Assembly: GCF_022347785.1 (NCBI RefSeq)
Contig: NZ_JAKRGA010000003.1
Span: 248,001 to 312,000 of the forward strand
DNA length: 64,000 nt
Reading direction: 5' to 3'
From: Psychrobium sp. MM17-31
GTDB taxonomy: Bacteria > Pseudomonadota > Gammaproteobacteria > Enterobacterales > Psychrobiaceae
In this document: positions 31,390-41,025 of the stretch, piece by piece
How positions within the stretch are numbered: position 1 is the stretch's first letter
How the letters are laid out: every line of letters starts with the position of its first letter
Made by a program: the position numbers and the translations under genes
Notes under the pieces: model-generated
Databases searched by the model: none
What the model was told of the DNA's origin: nothing
The model's input: the letters and a program-made list of their open reading frames with translations, nothing else

Positions 31390-31539
31390 AAGAAAAAAAT
31401 GTCCATTGATGGATTGAGAATGTGTATTGGCTCAATTTATAGAGACTAATAAACAAGAATTCAAGATGTTATTTGCAATATAAGCAGAAAAACCGAAAAT
31501 TCATACTTTTCTTGAATCGATTGCTCGTTAAAGAAACAA

Positions 31540-31564
31540 AATAAAACGGCGCACTAGGCGCCGT
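31540..31564 (-). terminator. Terminator of the Ig-domain lipoprotein gene
   Basis: Minus-strand stem ACGGCGC/GCGCCGT with a 5-nt loop (31546-31564) followed by TTTTATTTTG, 13 nt after the stop codon. Confidence 0.8.
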
Positions 31565-31576
31565 AAGTATTAAGGT

Positions 31577-34114
31577 TTAATCACTCACCGATACCGAGAG
31601 TGTTCTTGCAACACCACTAGGTGTTTCAATTGTCGCGGTTAAACTTCCCGCACTCGCTTCATCGTCTGGTTTCACTGAAACAGAACAATGGTTGATGGCA
31701 TAAGCTGATGATTGGCCGACCGTACATTCACTCGGTCCAACGATTTCACCATTACCTGCGTCGAAAGTAATTGTTGTTCCACTTGGAAGCAATCCATTAA
31801 ATGCACCTGCTGCGTATAAATGAATCGTTTTAGCACCACCACTGATATCAACAGCTAAGCCATAATTGGCTGGATTATCACGATCCAAGCCCGCTTCAAT
31901 GAGACCAGCTTGAATGCCTGAACCCGCCTGCAGAATAGTGATATTCTTTGAAATAGAAACTAGCTCTCGTGAACAAATCCCTGCGGCATCATCATCGACA
32001 CTACACAACACACCGTTGTATTTGTTATTACCTAGATCAAAGGTGTTATTACTATTTAAATCGATAAACTCTTCATTATCACCGCCTGGTTCAAAACAAA
32101 CAGCGGTCGAGCCATAACAAACACCGCCCGTGTCTGAAGCCCCAGCAACGACATCACCATTTGCTAATCGCCCACCAAATACACCGTCTTCATTTTCGTC
32201 GCGGAATGCTTCTGGTAAATCAGTGAATGCTTCGCCAGCGTTAAACTGGCCTGAGCCATTTGAATCAGCAAATGATTCTTCACCTAATACATGAGCAAAA
32301 ATAGTTATTCGATTACCGTAAACTTGTCCTAAACCACCAAAACGGTTCTCCGTTCTAGTATTACCATAAAAACATGGCAAGCCTGCTTGACTTAATCCAG
32401 TATCAACGCCTGCACTATTTAAACACAGAGAGGTACCAATAGTTCGGGTGATTGCATTTGCATCACGATAAGCAGGAGAAGGTGTTCGCGGTGCTTGGCT
32501 GCGCCATTTCACCGTACAAGTACCATTTTCAGTTAAACAGTTTGAATCTACAGCGCCGTACTCTGTACTAAATTGAACTGTAGTACCGTCTGGAACAGGG
32601 TTATTAAAATGGTCTGCAAGACGCGCTGTAATATCAACCTCAACGTTATCGATTCCCCAAGCATCAGGATTTAAATTAGAAGCTGCAACACTGAAACTAT
32701 TATAGTCAGCAACACCAGTCGAAATGGATAAAGCACCAGAAACAGTCGAAATCGTTGGGAATGCATCTAACGAAGCAACAACACGAACAGGAACAGCAAT
32801 AGAACCAGAAGAAACAATTACGTCCACGCGACCATTGGCGTCTGTTTTAGCTTGGCTTTCAGGACGAATTTCAATACCACCAACATTAGTAGTCAAAGCG
32901 AAGTTAACTAAAGTATCAGATACTGGCGCACCTAATTCGTCAAATACGGTAAATGTTACCGTTGCAGTCTCACTGCGCTCTGCGCCACCAGTCCCTTTTA
33001 GGGCGATGAAATTAGAGGTTACTTCGGTAAACTGAATACTTTGTAGTGCTGCAGCACCGACCGTTAAATCAACATTTTTGGTTAAAACTGTTTGACCAAT
33101 AGTTGAGGTAACATTGATTTTATCAACCGCACCACAACCTTTATCTTTATAGGTTACTGTTGCTACGCCGTTTACGGTAGCTACTTCACTTGCGATTTCT
33201 GCTTTGCCTGCAGTAACACATGCTGAAGAAAACTGAACATTTACCGATTGTGCTAACGGACTGACCGTACCAGCAACAGACTCATTAATTGGAACAGATA
33301 ACGATGCCGTTCCATTAGGGCCAATACTTGTCGGTGTTAATACTAGATCCCCCATTTCCACATTGACTGCTGCGACTGATGCTGAAAAATCAAGGCTTGC
33401 ATTAACATCACCTACTGCAGCACTCACCGTGCCCGCACCATCTTGCGCGCCTGAATATAACAGGACAGATGCAATGCCGTTATCATCAGTTAGCGCACTG
33501 GTGGTTTTTAGTTCACCAATATCATCAGCTAATGCGAAGGTCACTTTTACGCCAGCGGTAGGTGAACCACTGTGAGTTAATGTCGCTTCTAATTTAGCTG
33601 GTTCAATACTGCTGACGTTTTTAATAGATGCACCACTATCGTCCACCAGCTTAATGGTAAGGTTTACAGGTTCAATTACCGCAACTGGGTTAGAAGTCGA
33701 GAAGTCGAGTGAATCAGTAAGGTCATCGATGGTTACCGTTGCTGTGCCAGCGCCAACAGTATTACCAGCAAATATCTCAACCTTAGCGACACCTTCACTA
33801 TTGGTTAGAGCACTTGTTACTAATAACTGACCAATGTCGCCATCAAGGCTAAATACAACTTTCTTATTGGCAACCGCTTTATTGTCAACAGTGTAAGTCG
33901 CCGTTAACCACCGCGGTTGGCTACCGTCAACATTAGTGACGCTGTTGCCATCATTATCCGTCATTGTTAAAGAAACAACAGAAGTTGGCTGGGTTGGGGT
34001 TGTGCCGCCGTCGCCATCACCATCAGAAGAATTTGATAGTTTATTACCACCGCTACAAGCAATGAGTAAAAGCGCTAGGAAAGCAATTGAAAAATAATGA
34101 ATGGTCTGACGCAT
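31577..34114 (-). CDS. Multi-domain bacterial Ig-like (BIg1) lipoprotein
   Basis: A predicted surface lipoprotein of 845 residues. ATG 34112-34114 has GGGAG upstream; lipobox LIAC at Cys20 is followed by a Gly/Asp/Thr-rich linker. At least four tandem Ig-like units of about 100 residues follow, each with the invasin-type pattern VTFAL..DIG.L..TSALTD..GIA.V. A cysteine-rich insertion follows, with acidic DxN/DxD loops (FADSNGSGQFNAGEAF, RDENEDGVF, FIDLNSNNTFDLGN) that resemble calcium-binding EF-hand or dockerin loops. A last domain ends the protein. Adhesion or stalk function is inferred. No outer-membrane barrel or secretion partner is adjacent. Confidence 0.75.
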   Translation of the reverse strand: MRQTIHYFSIAFLALLLIACSGGNKLSNSSDGDGDGGTTPTQPTSVVSLTMTDNDGNSVTNVDGSQPRWLTATYTVDNKAVANKKVVFSLDGDIGQLLVTSALTNSEGVAKVEIFAGNTVGAGTATVTIDDLTDSLDFSTSNPVAVIEPVNLTIKLVDDSGASIKNVSSIEPAKLEATLTHSGSPTAGVKVTFALADDIGELKTTSALTDDNGIASVLLYSGAQDGAGTVSAAVGDVNASLDFSASVAAVNVEMGDLVLTPTSIGPNGTASLSVPINESVAGTVSPLAQSVNVQFSSACVTAGKAEIASEVATVNGVATVTYKDKGCGAVDKINVTSTIGQTVLTKNVDLTVGAAALQSIQFTEVTSNFIALKGTGGAERSETATVTFTVFDELGAPVSDTLVNFALTTNVGGIEIRPESQAKTDANGRVDVIVSSGSIAVPVRVVASLDAFPTISTVSGALSISTGVADYNSFSVAASNLNPDAWGIDNVEVDITARLADHFNNPVPDGTTVQFSTEYGAVDSNCLTENGTCTVKWRSQAPRTPSPAYRDANAITRTIGTSLCLNSAGVDTGLSQAGLPCFYGNTRTENRFGGLGQVYGNRITIFAHVLGEESFADSNGSGQFNAGEAFTDLPEAFRDENEDGVFGGRLANGDVVAGASDTGGVCYGSTAVCFEPGGDNEEFIDLNSNNTFDLGNNKYNGVLCSVDDDAAGICSRELVSISKNITILQAGSGIQAGLIEAGLDRDNPANYGLAVDISGGAKTIHLYAAGAFNGLLPSGTTITFDAGNGEIVGPSECTVGQSSAYAINHCSVSVKPDDEASAGSLTATIETPSGVARTLSVSVSD

Positions 34115-34372
34115 TGGGCATTCTCCCTGCCGAAAATACAACAATAGTTAAAGCAATACTGTTGATGTTAGATAATTTACCAATAAGATGCAAAAGGATT
34201 TTAGATAAAATTCAAGGGATTATTTATACAGTTGTCGCTATGCGTTTAGGATATACAGGGTTTAACGATTTGTGCTTTTGCATCAAATAAACTTTTGTTA
34301 GACTCCGCTGCTAGTGTCTGTGTTTGGCAAATCATTATTAAATCAGGCACCTAATAATAATTAAGGATTACC

Positions 34373-35656
34373 ATGAGTAATAAAAAACCTTTAGGCTTAA
34401 CGATGAAAATTCTCATCGGTATGGGTCTTGGCATCTTGGTAGGTGCTGCCATTCAATTTTGGATGGGTGACGTAGAGTTCGTACAAGATAACATCGTCGG
34501 TGGTCTCTTCCACGCCGGTGGTAAGATGTTTGTTAACAGCTTAAAAATGCTGGTTGTACCTTTAGTATTCATTTCTTTAGTATGTGGTACTTGTTCATTA
34601 GCTGATCCAAGCAAGCTTGGGCGCTTAGGTGGCAAATCAATTGCTCTCTATCTAACGACAACAGCAATCGCTATCACCTTAGCAATTGCATTAGCACTGC
34701 TAATCTCTCCAGGCGCATCCGAACAAGCTTTAGCAAGTAGCGCTAGCTTTACGGGTAAAGAAGCACCGTCGCTATCGCAAGTTCTTATTAACATTATCCC
34801 GAGCAATCCAATTCAAGCCATGGCTGAAGGCAATATGCTGCAGATTATCGTTTTCGCTTTATTGTTTGGTATTGCGATTACGTTAGCGGGTGATGCTGGT
34901 AAACGTGTAGCATCAGTATTTGAAGATCTTAATGAAGTCGTAATGAAAATCGTGAATATCATTATGAATTTAGCACCATACGGTGTGTTCTTCTTAATGG
35001 CTAAATTGGCCAGTGAAATTTCACCTAGCACTTTCGGCAAAGTGTTCATGTATTTCTTGGTAGTGTTATTAGCACTAGCAGTACATGCATTAGTGACCTA
35101 TCCTACGATCCTCAAATTCCTAACGGGATTAAACCCTGTGATCTTTATTCGTAAGATGCGTGATACAGCATTGTTTGCATTTAGCACGGCGAGTTCTAAT
35201 GCCACTATTCCTGTAACGCTTGAAACGACCACCAAGAAAATGGGTGTTGATAACTCAATCGCCTCGTTTACCGTTCCATTAGGCGCAACGATTAACATGG
35301 ATGGCACCGCAATTATGCAAGGTGTTGCGACTGTATTTATTGCGCAGGTTTACGGTATCGATTTAAGCATTGCTGATTATCTAATGGTAATCCTAACCGC
35401 GACGTTAGCCTCAATTGGTACAGCAGGTGTTCCTGGCGTTGGCCTTATTATGCTAGCGATGGTACTACAGCAAGTTGGCCTGCCTGTAGAAGGTATCGCG
35501 CTAATTATCGGTGTTGACCGTCTATTAGATATGACACGTACCGCAGTAAATGTAACCGGCGATAGTATGGTAACTGTGATTGTTGCAAAGACTGAAAAAG
35601 AGTTAGACACAGAAGTTTATAACGATCCTTGGGTCGGTCGTAAAACTGAAAGTTAA
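34373..35656 (+). CDS. Dicarboxylate/amino acid:cation symporter (DAACS family)
   Basis: Imports glutamate, aspartate or C4-dicarboxylates with H+ or Na+. It has about eight hydrophobic helices and two re-entrant loops. Family motifs are FSTASSNATIPVTLET (HP1 serine-rich loop), FTVPLGATINMDGTA (the NMDGT motif) and SIGTAGVPGVG (HP2). The RLLDMTRTAVNVTGD segment on TM8 carries substrate-contact Asp, Arg and Asn. 427 residues is typical of GltP-like proteins. Exact substrate cannot be told. ATG 34373 has AAGGAT upstream. Monocistronic. Confidence 0.92.
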   Translation: MSNKKPLGLTMKILIGMGLGILVGAAIQFWMGDVEFVQDNIVGGLFHAGGKMFVNSLKMLVVPLVFISLVCGTCSLADPSKLGRLGGKSIALYLTTTAIAITLAIALALLISPGASEQALASSASFTGKEAPSLSQVLINIIPSNPIQAMAEGNMLQIIVFALLFGIAITLAGDAGKRVASVFEDLNEVVMKIVNIIMNLAPYGVFFLMAKLASEISPSTFGKVFMYFLVVLLALAVHALVTYPTILKFLTGLNPVIFIRKMRDTALFAFSTASSNATIPVTLETTTKKMGVDNSIASFTVPLGATINMDGTAIMQGVATVFIAQVYGIDLSIADYLMVILTATLASIGTAGVPGVGLIMLAMVLQQVGLPVEGIALIIGVDRLLDMTRTAVNVTGDSMVTVIVAKTEKELDTEVYNDPWVGRKTES

Positions 35657-35674
35657 CTTGTCGTATGACTGATA

Positions 35675-35706
35675 CAAAAAAGGGATGCTAATGCATCCCT
35701 TTTTTA
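35675..35706. terminator. Bidirectional terminator between symporter and sohB
   Basis: Stem AAAAAAGGGATGC/GCATCCCTTTTTT with a TAAT loop between convergent genes. Confidence 0.9.
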
Positions 35707-35719
35707 TTGCTTATGCCAA

Positions 35720-36736
35720 TTAAAAGCTACGCCATTGACTCGCTTTTTGCCACAAGCTAGTCACACTCTCTTCAATTGAAGCACTAGCCGCTTTACCTAG
35801 CTTTTGAGTTAGGGTTTTAGGCACTGAATATTTCACCAAATAAACCGTTTTATCTTTGACTTGCTCTAATAGCCAATCATCACTGGTGGATAGCTCATCG
35901 ACTAAGCCGATATCTATAGCTTGTTCACCGTACCAAGTCTCCCCTGTTGCAACTTTGTCCATATCTAGTGCTGGACGATGCTTAGCCACATGATCTTTAA
36001 ATAAACCATGCACATCGTCAATTTCGCTTTGAAATTTCTCACGATCTTGCTCGGTATTCTCACCAAACATCGTTAACGTTCTCTTGTATTGTCCGGCAGT
36101 AACTTGCTCAAAGTCGATATCGTTTTTCTTAAGCACTTTATTAAAGTTTGGAATTTGTGCAATTACGCCAATAGAGCCGATAATGGCAAAAGGCGCGGCA
36201 ACTATTTTATCGGCGATACACGCCATCATATAACCACCGCTCGCCGCCACTTTATCAACGGCAACGGTTAATGAAATATCACGACTGGTAATGCGTTTAA
36301 GCTGACTGGCTGCTAAGCCATAGCCATGAACCACTCCACCCGGGCTTTCTAAACGCACCAGCACTTCATCATCTTTTTCAGCGCATTGCACAATGGCTGT
36401 AATTTCACGGCGCAAGCTTTCCACCTGACTGGCATCCATAGAGCCATTAAAGTCGATAACATAAAGATTTGGCTTTACTTCGTCTTTATTTTCTTTTGCT
36501 TGCTGCTTTTTGTCCTTGGCCCGTTTCTTTAACTCATCTTTAGACAAAATGGTCTGACGAAAATCGTCTGCCACCGCGTCTAATGATTCCGAGATATTGA
36601 TAAGTTCCAATTGACCTTTGTCACCGCCCTTGCCTTTGCTTCCCAACGCAACAATAGCCACTAGCACAACAATAATCGCCACGACGATAGTGACAGCTTG
36701 AGCCAGAAATAGCCCATAGTTTGATAAAAATTCCAC
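35720..36736 (-). CDS. sohB: SohB, membrane-anchored S49 serine protease
   Basis: An inner-membrane peptidase of the signal-peptide-peptidase (SppA-like) class. One N-terminal transmembrane helix (about 10-30) is followed by a charged, lysine-rich linker. The S49 core has nucleophile Ser in VAASGGYMMA and general-base Lys in AGQYKRTLT, with GSIGVIAQ. 338 residues against 349 in E. coli SohB. It starts at GTG 36736 with AAGGAAAA upstream. A 29-codon ORF ends just before that ribosome site. Confidence 0.93.
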   Translation of the reverse strand: MEFLSNYGLFLAQAVTIVVAIIVVLVAIVALGSKGKGGDKGQLELINISESLDAVADDFRQTILSKDELKKRAKDKKQQAKENKDEVKPNLYVIDFNGSMDASQVESLRREITAIVQCAEKDDEVLVRLESPGGVVHGYGLAASQLKRITSRDISLTVAVDKVAASGGYMMACIADKIVAAPFAIIGSIGVIAQIPNFNKVLKKNDIDFEQVTAGQYKRTLTMFGENTEQDREKFQSEIDDVHGLFKDHVAKHRPALDMDKVATGETWYGEQAIDIGLVDELSTSDDWLLEQVKDKTVYLVKYSVPKTLTQKLGKAASASIEESVTSLWQKASQWRSF

Positions 36737-36747
36737 TTAATTTTCCT

Positions 36748-36837
36748 TTAAAACAATCTTGCCTGCAGTTTATCAGTACCTAAAGTGCGAAACCAAGGAT
36801 TGTGATTGAAATAACGCGTTAAATTGCTGTCAGGCAT
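36748..36837 (-). CDS. Possible 29-residue small protein or leader ahead of sohB
   Basis: An ATG ORF of 29 codons with a GGAAAA Shine-Dalgarno sequence about seven nt upstream. It starts MPDSNLTRYFNHNPWF and ends QARLF. Its stop codon abuts the AAGGA ribosome site of sohB, and only 11 nt separate it from the sohB GTG, an arrangement that fits translational coupling. No family recognised; it could equally be the remnant of a longer gene or chance. Confidence 0.35.
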   Translation of the reverse strand: MPDSNLTRYFNHNPWFRTLGTDKLQARLF

Positions 36838-36884
36838 ATCGTTTTCCGATACAATCTGTTTCTTTAAACGATCCAAGATAACTC

Positions 36885-37277
36885 ATGAAATTACGCAACC
36901 TTTGTGTGCTAAGCCTTTGCTTATTATTTTCTTCCACGATTTTTGCCCATGGCGGTGACGACCATAAACACGAAACCCGAGAGCAAATAGCATGGCAACT
37001 AATCGATAATAAAGCGCTACTTATCGATGTACGCACCAATGAAGAATATCAACAATCACATTTACTGAACGCCTTACATATCCCGTATAAAAAAATTGTT
37101 AAGACCTTGACGCAACAAGGCGTTGCTAAAGATCAACAAATTGTACTTTACTGCCGCAGCGGTAATCGTGCGGGCAAAGCAATTAAATTTCTTCGCAAAG
37201 CTGGTTTTACAAAAATACACAATGGCGGCGGTATCAAAGCGCTTAAAGCAACTAAAGCCGAGTTTTCTCATCAGTAA
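36885..37277 (+). CDS. Periplasmic rhodanese-like sulfurtransferase
   Basis: A 130-residue single-domain rhodanese. A signal peptide (residues 1-20, ending IFAHGG) is followed by a His-rich stretch (HGGDDHKHE). The domain has LLIDVRTNEEYQQSH and the active-site loop CRSGNRA with persulfide-forming Cys, then AGFTKIHNGGGI. It resembles PspE-type periplasmic rhodaneses. The physiological sulfur acceptor is unknown. The following glycosyltransferase starts 23 bp downstream. Confidence 0.88.
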   Translation: MKLRNLCVLSLCLLFSSTIFAHGGDDHKHETREQIAWQLIDNKALLIDVRTNEEYQQSHLLNALHIPYKKIVKTLTQQGVAKDQQIVLYCRSGNRAGKAIKFLRKAGFTKIHNGGGIKALKATKAEFSHQ

Positions 37278-37300
37278 TCAACGCAGTTTGTAAGTACACC

Positions 37301-38536
37301 ATGAAACAATTATTGATTATCGGCTACGTCTGGCCAGAGCCACAATCATCGGCGGCAGGCACCCGCATGATGGAACTCATCGAGTTATTTAAATCACATG
37401 ATTACGCCATCACCTTTGCAAGCCCAGCCCAGCTCAGCGATCACATGGCTGACTTAGCCGCTCTTGATGTTAACGCCGTCAATATCGAGCTCAATAACGA
37501 AAGTTTTGATAGCTTTGTGCGCGAACTTGCTCCTGATATCGTGATGTACGATCGCTTTATGATGGAAGAGCAATTTGGCTGGCGCGTAGAAGAACAATGT
37601 CCCAATGCCCTCACCATCTTAGATACCGAGGATCTACATTCTCTGCGCAATGCTCGACATCAAGCTAATAAAGCTGGGCGAGAGCTAACCGATGGTGATT
37701 TATCATCAGATATTGCTAAACGTGAAATTGCCGCTATTTTACGTTGTGATCTTTCATTAATTATCTCCACTTACGAGATTGCGCTATTACGAGATCATTA
37801 CCGCGTCGATACGGCTCTACTCCATCACATTCCGTTCATGCTTGAGCCAGAAAAACTTAACGCGCCTCGCTTAGGCTTTGATGAGCGTCATGATTTTATG
37901 TCGATAGGCAATTTTCGCCATGCGCCAAACTGGGACGCGGTGCTGTATCTTAAACAAGAAATCTGGCCGCTAATTCGCAAACAGCTCCCTAAGGCGACAC
38001 TTAATATTTACGGCGCCTACCCACCGCCTAAGGCAACGCAGCTTCACAATGAAAAACAAGGATTTCTTATAAAAGGCTGGTGTGAGGATGCCCATGCCGA
38101 AATGGCTAAATCGCGCGTGCTATTGGCGCCACTGCGCTTTGGTGCAGGTATTAAAGGCAAACTCGCCGATGCCATGTTAAATGGATTACCGTCGGTAACT
38201 ACAACTATCGGTAGTGAAGCTATGCACGATAACTTGCCGTGGAACGGCCTTATCGAGCAAGAGCCACAAGCCTTCGCCGATGCGGCGGTTAAGCTCTATC
38301 AAGAACAAGCAGTGTGGCAACAAAGTGTTGATAATGGTGATGACATTATTCGCAAGCTCTATGATAAAAAATCGCTTGGTGAAACTTTGATGACCAAGGT
38401 TAATCAAACTATTGCTAACTTAGATAAGCATCGTCTTAATAACTTTGCAGGCAGCATGCTTAAGCATCACCACCACAAAAGCACCAAATATATGGCACAG
38501 TGGATTGAAGCCAAAAACAAACACGCTAATTCGTAA
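37301..38536 (+). CDS. GT4-type glycosyltransferase
   Basis: A 411-residue two-Rossmann-fold (GT-B) glycosyltransferase. The N-terminal half starts with LLIIGYVWPEPQSSAAGTRM, the acceptor-side loop. The C-terminal half has IGNFRHAPNWDAV, the donor-side GWCEDAHAEMAKSRVLLAPLRFGAGIKGKLADAML and GLPSVTTTIGSEAM, as in GT4 enzymes. No transmembrane helix. Donor and acceptor are unknown and no polysaccharide cluster surrounds it. radD starts two bases after its stop, so rhodanese-glycosyltransferase-radD looks like one transcript of unrelated activities. Confidence 0.85.
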   Translation: MKQLLIIGYVWPEPQSSAAGTRMMELIELFKSHDYAITFASPAQLSDHMADLAALDVNAVNIELNNESFDSFVRELAPDIVMYDRFMMEEQFGWRVEEQCPNALTILDTEDLHSLRNARHQANKAGRELTDGDLSSDIAKREIAAILRCDLSLIISTYEIALLRDHYRVDTALLHHIPFMLEPEKLNAPRLGFDERHDFMSIGNFRHAPNWDAVLYLKQEIWPLIRKQLPKATLNIYGAYPPPKATQLHNEKQGFLIKGWCEDAHAEMAKSRVLLAPLRFGAGIKGKLADAMLNGLPSVTTTIGSEAMHDNLPWNGLIEQEPQAFADAAVKLYQEQAVWQQSVDNGDDIIRKLYDKKSLGETLMTKVNQTIANLDKHRLNNFAGSMLKHHHHKSTKYMAQWIEAKNKHANS

Positions 38537-38538
38537 CC

Positions 38539-40311
38539 ATGACGCAATATCAACTTCGCCCCTACCAGCAACAAGCCGTTGCAGCGACTATTAAACATTT
38601 TAGACGCACCAACGACTCAGCTGTGATTGTACTGCCGACCGGTAGTGGCAAGAGCTTGGTGATTAGCGAATTAGCGCGATTAGCTCGCCATAAAATACTT
38701 GTTCTAGCCCACGTTAAAGAGCTGGTTGAGCAAAACCACAGCAAATATCAGAGCTATGGCCTTAATGCGAGTATTTTCTCAGCAGGCTTAAATCAAAAAG
38801 AATCATCAGCGCAAGTAACCTTTGGCAGCGTTCAGTCTGTGGCTCCTAACCTTGCGCAATTTGATGAGCACTTCTCGTTAGTGATTATCGACGAATGTCA
38901 TCGCATCGGTGCAGTGGATGATAGCAAAGACACGCAAAATCAATATCAGCAAATCATTAGCTATCTCACCGAGCGCAATCCTGATCTCAAAGTCCTTGGC
39001 TTAACGGCAACGCCCTATCGCATGGGCAGCGGATGGATCTATCGCGATCATTACCACGGATTTTCTCGCGGCGATGACGACGCTATCTTTAAGCACTGCA
39101 TTTATGAAATGCCGCTTGGCTTGATGATCAAACAAGGCTATCTCTCACCGCCAAAACTGATTGATGCTGCCATTGCCCATTATGACTTTGATGAGCTACA
39201 AGCCACTCGCAATGGTTTTTACCCTGAAAAAGCGCTTAATACACTACTGGCGAGTCATAAACGGGTGACTAAAGCCATTATCGAACAAGTGGTATCCTTA
39301 GCATCCGATCGTAAAGGAGTAATGATTTTCGCCGCTACCACCAAACACGCGGATGAGATCATGGGTTATCTCGGCGAGTTTGGCCAAGCTGAGCACAGCG
39401 CCATCATACTTGGTAGTACCGCCAACGACGAGCGCGATGCGATAATCAATCAATTTAAGTCGCAACACATTAAATATCTCGTCAACGTAGCGGTATTAAC
39501 GACTGGCTTTGACGCGCCGCATGTGGATTTAATCGCCCTACTGCGCCCAACACAATCGGTAAGCTTGTTTCAACAAATTATCGGCCGTGGCTTACGCCTT
39601 TGCGATGACAAAGATGATTGCTTGATTATCGACTATGCCAATAGCGGTTTTGATATCTTTAGCCCAGAAGTTGGCAGCGCTAAACCATCGAAAGATAGCG
39701 TTGCCGTGATGGTGACTTGTCCAATGTGCGAATTTGGCAACACCTTCTGGGGTAAAGTCGACAATGACGGCGATATTATTGAACACTACGGCCGCCGCTG
39801 CATGGGGTTTGAAGATATCGATGGCGAGCGCATTCGCTGTGATTATCGCTTTCGTTTTAAAGAATGTAGCCAGTGCGGCGCACAAAACGATATTGCGGCG
39901 CGTAATTGTCAGCAATGTCAGCACGCGATTATCGATCCCGATGAGCTCCTTAAAAAGTCCCTTAGTTTAAAAGACTCCAAAGTGATTCGCTGTCAGGCCA
40001 TGAGTTTTGAGGCTGGCAAAGAAAATACTCTTAAAGTCATTTACTATGATGAAGACGGCCATACACTCAGTGAAAATTACAACTTTGCCAACCCTAAGGC
40101 ACTAGCGGCGTTTAACCATCAATTTTCTAAGCGAGTTGATAACGGCGCAACACCGACGCAGTTTAAGGATCTTAATCAAGCCATTGCCATGGCACCGCGT
40201 ATTACCACGCCTGATTTCGTGATCGCTAAAAAACAAAAGTACTACTGGAAGATCCAAGAAAAGATTTTTGATTACAACGGCAAATACCGCAAGGCTAATC
40301 AACTAGGATAA
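38539..40311 (+). CDS. radD: RadD (YejH), DEAD/DEAH-family DNA repair ATPase
   Basis: A superfamily 2 ATPase that interacts with SSB and aids double-strand break repair in E. coli. The 590 residues (E. coli 586) align throughout: QLRPYQQQAVAATIKHF, Walker A VLPTGSGKSLVI, DECHRIG as motif II, LTATPYRMG as motif III, TTGFDAPHVDL and QIIGRGLRL as motif VI. Cysteine motifs typical of RadD follow (CPMCEFGNTFWGK, CSQCGAQNDIAARNCQQC, likely zinc ribbons). Immediately follows the glycosyltransferase and converges on the pseudouridine synthase with only four bases between. Confidence 0.94.
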   Translation: MTQYQLRPYQQQAVAATIKHFRRTNDSAVIVLPTGSGKSLVISELARLARHKILVLAHVKELVEQNHSKYQSYGLNASIFSAGLNQKESSAQVTFGSVQSVAPNLAQFDEHFSLVIIDECHRIGAVDDSKDTQNQYQQIISYLTERNPDLKVLGLTATPYRMGSGWIYRDHYHGFSRGDDDAIFKHCIYEMPLGLMIKQGYLSPPKLIDAAIAHYDFDELQATRNGFYPEKALNTLLASHKRVTKAIIEQVVSLASDRKGVMIFAATTKHADEIMGYLGEFGQAEHSAIILGSTANDERDAIINQFKSQHIKYLVNVAVLTTGFDAPHVDLIALLRPTQSVSLFQQIIGRGLRLCDDKDDCLIIDYANSGFDIFSPEVGSAKPSKDSVAVMVTCPMCEFGNTFWGKVDNDGDIIEHYGRRCMGFEDIDGERIRCDYRFRFKECSQCGAQNDIAARNCQQCQHAIIDPDELLKKSLSLKDSKVIRCQAMSFEAGKENTLKVIYYDEDGHTLSENYNFANPKALAAFNHQFSKRVDNGATPTQFKDLNQAIAMAPRITTPDFVIAKKQKYYWKIQEKIFDYNGKYRKANQLG

Positions 40312-40315
40312 CGGA

Positions 40316-41017
40316 TCAAGTTAAGAAGTGAGCCCCATCTAGCTGTCGGTATTCACCTTGCGCTAAATCGCCCAGATCCAGTCCCGCAAAGTGAGTGCGC
40401 TGTAAATGAACGACTTTAAAGCCCTGATTGGCGCACATTCGCCTAATTTGGCGATTTAATCCTTGGGTTAAAGTAATTTCAAAAAGCAGCGTATCGAGTA
40501 ACTTAATCTCACAAGGCGTTGTCCATTTGCCTTTAATATTAAGAGGCTGATTCATGCCATCGATAAAGTCATGACCCAGCACCAAGCGCCCCATTTCTTT
40601 ATTAGCATGTGACACTTCAACAGTAACCATATAGCGCTTAGACTTCTTAAACGCTGGTGATAGTAATTTATTGGCAAGCTCTCCATCATTAGTCAGCAAT
40701 AATAAACCGCACGAATCCTTATCTAACCTGCCAACGGGAAACAAGCGCTGTTCTTGCGGTGGTAAATGATGAATTAAACTCGCAGGATCATTAACATCGA
40801 GATTACAATCGATACCGACAGGCTTATTATAGAGATAATACACTTTATCAACTTCTTTAATGAGTTCGCCATCTACCAACACCATTTCACCGCCGCGAAT
40901 AAAGCTTAGGTGCCCAGCTTTCATGCCATCAACAACGACACGCCCCTCGTCAATTAATCGCGACGCATTGCGGCGTGAACACGCGCCGCATTTGGCAATA
41001 TATTGCGCTAATCTCAT
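40316..41017 (-). CDS. rluF: RluF-like 23S rRNA pseudouridine synthase
   Basis: Isomerises uridine in rRNA. An S4 RNA-binding domain (RLAQYIAKCGACSRRNASRLI, residues 2-60) precedes the RsuA-family catalytic domain with the nucleophile Asp in FPVGRLDKDSCGLLLLT and the ITLTQGLNRQIRRMC motif. GLNRQIRRMC and the GLDLGDLAQGEYRQL ending are closer to RluF (23S U2604) than to RsuA, although rsuA is the usual neighbour of radD in E. coli. It lacks the basic C-terminal tail of E. coli RluF. Family certain, target site inferred. Confidence 0.75.
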   Translation of the reverse strand: MRLAQYIAKCGACSRRNASRLIDEGRVVVDGMKAGHLSFIRGGEMVLVDGELIKEVDKVYYLYNKPVGIDCNLDVNDPASLIHHLPPQEQRLFPVGRLDKDSCGLLLLTNDGELANKLLSPAFKKSKRYMVTVEVSHANKEMGRLVLGHDFIDGMNQPLNIKGKWTTPCEIKLLDTLLFEITLTQGLNRQIRRMCANQGFKVVHLQRTHFAGLDLGDLAQGEYRQLDGAHFLT

Positions 41018-41025
41018 TGGGCTTA

